A stretch of DNA of 64,000 nt, taken from contig NW_003314399.1 of assembly GCF_000143415.4 (NCBI RefSeq), forward strand, positions 263,426 to 327,425, in the 5' to 3' direction. Positions 58,200-64,000 of this stretch are shown in pieces; position 1 is the first letter of the stretch, and each line of letters starts with the position of its first letter. Made by a program: the position numbers and the translations under genes. The DNA comes from Selaginella moellendorffii (taxonomy: Eukaryota > Streptophyta > Lycopodiopsida > Selaginellales > Selaginellaceae). The notes beneath the pieces were generated by a model that saw nothing but the letters and a program-made list of their open reading frames with translations, was not told the DNA's origin and ran no database searches.

Positions 58200-60480
58200 A
58201 TGGGAATGGCATGACTGCTGCCAAGCATGTTGTATAACGCATTCGCTGCAAGCCCTAAGAAAATCATAATGTTATATATTTGCCAAGGTCTTTGTGGAAT
58301 AGGTTTACAGTGAACTTTCTATTTGCAGATCCCAATCACTCCTAGTGTCACCATAATCAGTTTAAAAGTTTAAATTGTCATCTTCATTGAGAAGCTCTTT
58401 GTTAACTAATCTATAACAATCTAGATAGCATTATTTCCTTAAAATATTTTGTGCAAATTAGTGATAAAGTCTATTGAAATGTTATCTCATTTTTTTTATT
58501 TATATATAAAGGATAAAAATGTTAGTTGTAAGTAATTAAAGAGAATAATTTGAGAAATGATTCATTAAGGTTTAAATATAAAGAGATTTAGGATCTTAGG
58601 ATATTTAGTGCTAAGCCTTTTTGAGTTTAAATACTACTAATTGCTTCAAATTGGGTATCTTTTCTTGGTTAAGTTTCACTAATGAAGAGGTAAATGTTTC
58701 ATCTTATGTATTTTCCTAGGTAGAGCAAAAAAAGGAATCTTAAGTAAAATGAAGTTATATTTAATTTTATGCATCCAAAAAAAAAGACCTAACTTAGGCA
58801 ACACTCTTTATAGATAAGCGTGAAACAATTAGGAATGGTTATAAAATCATATAGTATATAAATAATACTTAAACATGTTGGAAAATTAGCCCCACTCATT
58901 TATTATATGCATTTGCATTGAATTAATTGTTTTTTCTCCCACCTATAACTGTGTATATAAAGTAGAGTTGAGAGAGTGACATATGTTTATCTTTATTCAC
59001 GCTTTTAAAGTTCAAAATTAAGTTTTTTTCTATTCTCTTCTCATTCTTTTTTTTTCCTACATTCTTGTCTTTGCTTGTTTGCCACTATTTTTGCAGGCAA
59101 GGGCAAAAACACAAGTATAGGAAAAAAAACAGCTTTATTACTTTTGGTGATCACAGTGGGATTAAATTGTTACTCTTTGGCTTAAAAAACAATTGGGAGA
59201 AAATTGTTTATGAATTCCAAATGTGTTTAGCACTAGGAATCATAAATAGATCTTTTTAGTGATTGCAAAGTCCTTAAACTCAAACAACATTGAATAAAAG
59301 AACTCTTTTTGTGATTGTAATGGCTTAGTGTTCAAATAGCACAAGCCATAGAGTATGGGACGAATTGGAAATTGATACAAATTGAAACTTGGAAAGACAT
59401 AACTTGAGTCAACACTATTACACTAAGCTTTATTTTCTTTTGAAAAGTTACTTAAGTTGTTTAATTTAGTATATATTGCTAAGAAACTCAAATTCAAATT
59501 GTTTAAACAGTAATTTTTTGAGAAAAATCTAAAAGAAGAAGAAATAGAATTTTTTTAATGTGGAAAACATAATTAACTACTCTAGAGTTCTTTTTTTCTG
59601 AGTAAATTCTCACTTGAGATTTTAGAAAATATATTTTTCAACAGTGTGTCACAATTTTTCTAGGCATAGACAAATAAGAAAATTAAACACTTGTAACTCT
59701 TATCTTCAATTCTAGCTTAAAGAGAGCTAAAGTTAACCTTAGTGAAGAACAAATTGAGGAATTATTCAGGAAAATCTTATAAAGCTTTGATAAAGGTAGA
59801 ATCACAATTAAAACATTGTGTTGTCTCAAAGCTTTGATCCAAAGTCCTTTAGTATGGACAACTAATTAAACATAGTTTGAGAGTACATTTGTCTTGAGTT
59901 TAATTTTGCTATGCATATTGCAAGACCCTATGAAACTTGAACAAGACTCACGAATTAAAAATTCAAAAGTTGTTATCATGAACCACTCTAACTGTTCGAA
60001 TCATTGCACAGTTAGTACACTTAGGAAAATAAATCAAGGCTTATCTTTTATATATAGAAAGATTACCCAAATTACAAACATTGCTTAGTGTGAAAGATGC
60101 CACTCTTTTATAGATTTTGAGAGCACTCACATTATATTTAGCCCCATAGGGAAGAATCAAGGGCAATCATGTGAAACATGCCCTATATCTCCTAAAGTGA
60201 AGCATAGACAAAGAACAAATATACAAATGAATAAATGTGAAAATTTGCCTTTTAGACAAATTGAGCGACGCTCAATTGCTAGGGGAAATAATCACCACTT
60301 TACTTAGTTGCAAAATAGAGTATTTTCTGTCAAATGATAATGAGCATGATGACAATTACAAGAACAATAGGCACTATCATCACATATCCATCCTTTTCTA
60401 GAATTAAAAGAGAGGACCCACAATTGCATATTGAGCAATACATAAAAGTAATTAAACTCAATTAAGTAGATAGGCAGAAA
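58200..60480. other. AT-rich block, no gene seen
   Basis: AT-rich with many stops. 58,455-58,685 is a copy of the TAAAGTCTATTGAAATGTTAT repeat in direct orientation relative to 50.21 kb and inverted relative to the window's right end. Short open frames near 59,065 and 59,894 have no recognisable content. Confidence 0.5.
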
Positions 60481-62270
60481 AATAAGTTTTTCCTCTATAT
60501 GCTCAAGAACAAAGTTAAAAACTGGTACTATGACAATGAAGTCCAAAAGTTTGGCACATTTGATGAGCAGACAAAATTTTTCCTCAAATCTTTTTCCATG
60601 GAAACTAACCCAAAAGAAAACCATTATGAGTTGCAAAATTTTCATCAAGGAAAGTCTAAAACAATCGACTTGATTCAACAAACGTTATAACTATTGTAAA
60701 GACTTATCGTCAAACAAAATGCATCTACATTTATACATATCTATACATATAGAGCCTTAAAAAAATTTATCGTGAACATTCCAATAAAAAGAGCTCATGT
60801 AGATTTTGATAACATAAAAAAAAGCTATGATTGCTTACCAAGATCTCATAAAACAATATGACATACTAAATATGGTAAAGTCAAATGAAAATATGACTTT
60901 TATAGATAAGGAAATTAATCATTTAAGAAGTTTCAAATTGCAAACCAATCTCAAATAAAAGATTTGGTGCACCAAATGCAAAAATGAAAGCCATAGCAAG
61001 GAAGAATACAAACTCTAGCTAATCAAGTGTTAAATTTGTAAAAGATAAAAGCATTCAACTAAGGAATTTAAAACTTTGTTTAAACAACCAAGAGGCTAAT
61101 AGGCAACTTGAGATGATAAAACAATATATATGCAAAGCTATCCACTTAGCGATAGAAGTTATTGCAGGAGAAATAATTATAATGATAATTGAAGCACTAA
61201 ACATGAATACCCACACACTGAAAGGTAGGATAACCATCAAAATTATCCATATAGAAGAAATTTTTGAGATTATCCACCTAACTATGAGAAAAATAGGCTT
61301 AGAGACTATAATTGGCCTAAAAATTTTGATCAGCCTAGAGATTATAATAGGCTTAGAGATTATGAAAGGCCAAAGGAGTATAATCAAGCTAAAACTCTTA
61401 CTCATTATCTTAGAGAATACAATCAAACAAGAATGATAGCCCTTCTAAAGATATGCAACCTATAATTAAACAAATGGAGGTAGAATAGTTAGATGCAAAA
61501 GAGTTACTTAGTGTATGTGTTATGACCAAAGCATAATGAAGAAGAATTGAATCTGAAAGTTGAGGTAAAGTGAGTGATAATGAAGTAGAAATTATCCCTA
61601 ATTCTCAATAGCACCAAAAAAGAAATTTAATGTAGAAATCACTCAACAACTTCAAAACTTGCAACTACAAGTTGATTTGGAGAATAGTGAATCTAATACA
61701 GAGAGTCTTATGCCTTTACAAGCTAATACAAATTTACCATTATCGCAAAAGGAAAATTTTATACTAAAGCTAGATGGCAAAGATGAGAAAAAACAATAAA
61801 AGACATTTTAATGCTGAAATTACACTCCCTCTAGACTAACTTTTAATTATAACATCTTAGAGTTGCATTGCTCATAAAGCTTTTGCCTAAGAAGGAAGAA
61901 ATTTTAATCCCATTTATAGCTATTGTAATGGTGATGAAGTTTCTATAATTGATATAAAAATTAACAAGAATCTATTATTTGAAAATTTTATCGATGGTGG
62001 CTCAAGCATAAATATTCTAGAAGAGAGTATTTACAAAAAATTATGCCTAAGCCCAATTCAACCAACCTTATTTAATGTATAAATAACAAATGATTGAAGC
62101 ATTAAGCCTATTGGAATTATTAGAAATGTCTTAACCAATATAGTTGGCCTAAAGTACAAACTTAATTATGTTATGCTTAAAATGACATGACAAAATTTTG
62201 CTTATAAAACTCTACTAGGCAAACCTTAGCTAAAAATTGCTTGGAAAAATGGTTTCATGCATATAAAATA
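60480..62270 (+). mobile_element. Remnant of a second gypsy-like retroelement (gag and protease)
   Basis: Plus strand. A gag-type segment at 60,499-60,690 (VKNWYYDNEVQKFGTFDEQT, then LQNFHQGKSKTIDLIQQ) resembles the WY..L.....W..F...F.....Y.L....Q....I..FIQ pattern. Near 61,250-61,390 one frame has repeated RDYN/RDYERPKEYN units. Around 61,970-62,220 an aspartic-protease-like stretch reads NFIDGGSSINILEESIY (catalytic Asp codon 61,993-61,995), then IKPIGIIRNVLTN and KTLLGKP. Many stops interrupt it; no RT is present. Confidence 0.6.
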
Positions 62271-62337
62271 AAGGAACAGAAAAGGTTTATGCCTATTATT
62301 TCCACTATATAATTAAAAAAGAAAAATCAACCTCTCA

Positions 62338-63995
62338 AAACTCAAAATGCAATGCTTTATTAATGGTTTGAGTTTGGTGGATGTGTAGCAAAAAGTCAAA
62401 AAAGATTTTTTAGCAAAATTGATTGATGCCATCACTGAAGGAACTTAGTCAACTATGGTCAATAGAATGGTTAATTGGGTAGATAATATGATAACCAATT
62501 ACCCAATGCTCATATTTAGGTAAGAAATGATTATTATTGTATCAAATCTCATAGAATGAAGATAACAATAACGTTAAAAACCTTTGTTCAGACCAACAAG
62601 GTGGAGGGCAAATGTTTTAATTTTTACAAAGCTAGATATTATGGAAAAGGTTGTTTTTTTGTGAAGGATTAAGGGATGTTAATGTGAATAAAGTGAAATT
62701 TATTATGGATACAGCTCAAGAGTATTTACAGTGGCTTTTTCATATTTTGTGATAAAGGTTCAAGAACCTCATTTTTTTTTAAAGTTTAATGGTTTTATGC
62801 ACAATAAACTTATGAAAACCAAAGGGGATATTTAGACAAACCAAGTTTCTTCACCACTCTAAACTTTAAAGATTGTGTGGCATGTGGATAAAAAAGTAAC
62901 TTATGGAATGATAAAACCACTTGATTTCTTTGAAACCATATCTTATTTTTCAAAGAAGAGAAAATGATGATATTTCATCTTTAATAACTTTATTTTTGGA
63001 CTCAAGTTGACTAAACATTAAACTTGTTGTTTTTGGTTTGCTTATGGGATGGTAGTGGATATACTTAGAATATGCTTCAATATTCTAGGATATTCTACCA
63101 TTGTTATCCATTAAGATTAATCTTGTATTTGTAATCTATAAACATGTTTATAATTTTTAAACTTTCTTAAACACTTTCAAGTATATTCTTTTTATTCTAA
63201 ATGGTTGATATTCAATAAGATTAATCTTCTGTTTATAAACTATAAATGTGCTTATAATTATAAAATTTATTAGATCAATTGGATTAATAAGTAAGAATAA
63301 GCAAACCAAGCATTGCTATATGCAACACATAGCAAATTATTAATCTAATTTAAGAATATTTTATGAGAGAATACAATAATGACTATATGAACTTTGATCC
63401 AGTTATAAGCATACATAGTAAAGATCCACTAGTGTCGTACTAAAAAGTTATGAACCAACTTATTTGCCACTTATAGCAAACCTAAAGGAATTTTATTTTT
63501 ACCTATGACACTATAGTAATAACTCATCCAATAAATTAACATTAATCTTGTCAACTCATTAAATTGCTAATGTAATTAATATATCTCAATAAGTATAAGC
63601 AAAACTTTATACAATATGGTAGATGACTTCCTAAAAAGTCCAAATTCAAAAATTTGTATTTGGGGTCATATGTTTAAATTGATATTTGGCTTGTCATAAG
63701 ATTTAACCAAGAACCCAATTTTAAGCAAGTCCTATCGAGTGAGTTTGGGCAATATTTTTTGTCGCTCAATAAAATTTAAACTCAAAAATGCATAGCCTTA
63801 AAAAGTTAAGTCCTATGACACTGCAAACATTCAAAAACTAGCTTGAGAAAAGAAAGAAAAATGCATAAATCTCTTTATATTTAAATGTTAATGAATCATT
63901 TTTCAAATTGTTCTTTTTAATTACTTACAACTAACTTATTTTATTCTTTTTATATAAATAAACAAATGAGATAACATTTCAATAGACTTTATTAT
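62338..63995. repeat. AT-rich repeat, inverted partner of 50.21-51.48 kb
   Basis: Directly follows the protease remnant. Its first part still reads like protein (NGLSLVDV, then KKDFLAKLIDAI). The remainder is non-coding and ends at the window edge with the reverse complement of the TAAAGTCTATTGAAATGTTAT terminus found at 58.46 and 50.21 kb. Confidence 0.65.
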
Positions 63996-64000
63996 TAGTT

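Noticed and set aside
60304-60681. 125-codon minus frame opposite the gag remnant
   Set aside because: Hydrophobic antisense shadow of AT-rich gag sequence.

Overview
The window reads as a plant nuclear chromosome, most likely a lycophyte of the Selaginella moellendorffii type. The evidence is short introns (mostly 45-80 bp, GT...AG), dense genes on both strands, intronless S-type PPR genes, genes of a motile (flagellate-sperm) lineage beside typical land-plant genes, and abrupt changes between GC-richer gene blocks and AT-rich, repeat-filled, gene-poor blocks. The species is an inference. Exon models were built by hand from reading frame, splice signals and family resemblance; no similarity search was possible.

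Layout. 0.2-4.3 kb: a small uncertain ORF, a secreted proline-rich protein, a GPI-anchored EGF-like protein and pyroglutamyl peptidase I. 4.8-9.1 kb: a direct tandem duplication of about 2.1 kb giving two short-chain dehydrogenase paralogues and an orphan 3' end of a 5-formyl-THF cyclo-ligase-like gene, followed by the full cyclo-ligase-like gene (to 10.2 kb) and an aquaporin with an unusual Gly/Met-rich N-terminal extension (to 11.8 kb). 12.1-15.4 kb: AT-rich, gene-free. 15.4-20.3 kb: a decayed Ty3/gypsy LTR retrotransposon on the minus strand with very short LTRs. 21.4-23.2 kb: broken gene fragments (receptor kinase; a 14-3-3 pseudogene whose middle third appears inverted).

23.5-46.7 kb is the gene-dense core: PPR protein (-), LIFEGUARD/BI-1-like protein (+), KEA-type cation/proton antiporter (-), roadblock dynein light chain (-), a coiled-coil protein resembling the DUF4795/QRICH2 flagellar family (-), methionine aminopeptidase 2 (+), half-size ABCG transporter (-), tyrosine/tryptophan-permease-like transporter (-), nuclear group II intron maturase (-), exosome subunit RRP4 (+, apparently frameshifted) and a second PPR protein (-). 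Two themes recur: organellar RNA processing (maturase, two PPRs, PPR relics) and flagellar motility (roadblock light chain beside the QRICH2-like protein).

46.7-64 kb is repeat-rich. It holds a duplicated fragment and a longer decayed copy of an NHL-repeat membrane protein, remnants of DYW and other PPR genes, a histidine-rich single-pass membrane ORF, gag/protease remnants of a second gypsy-like element, and a long AT-rich repeat present in opposite orientations at 50.2-51.5 and 62.3-64.0 kb. I found no CRISPR array, operon or clearly novel multi-gene system. The best leads are the aquaporin extension, the flagellar pair, the degenerate nuclear maturase and the rearranged or duplicated loci.
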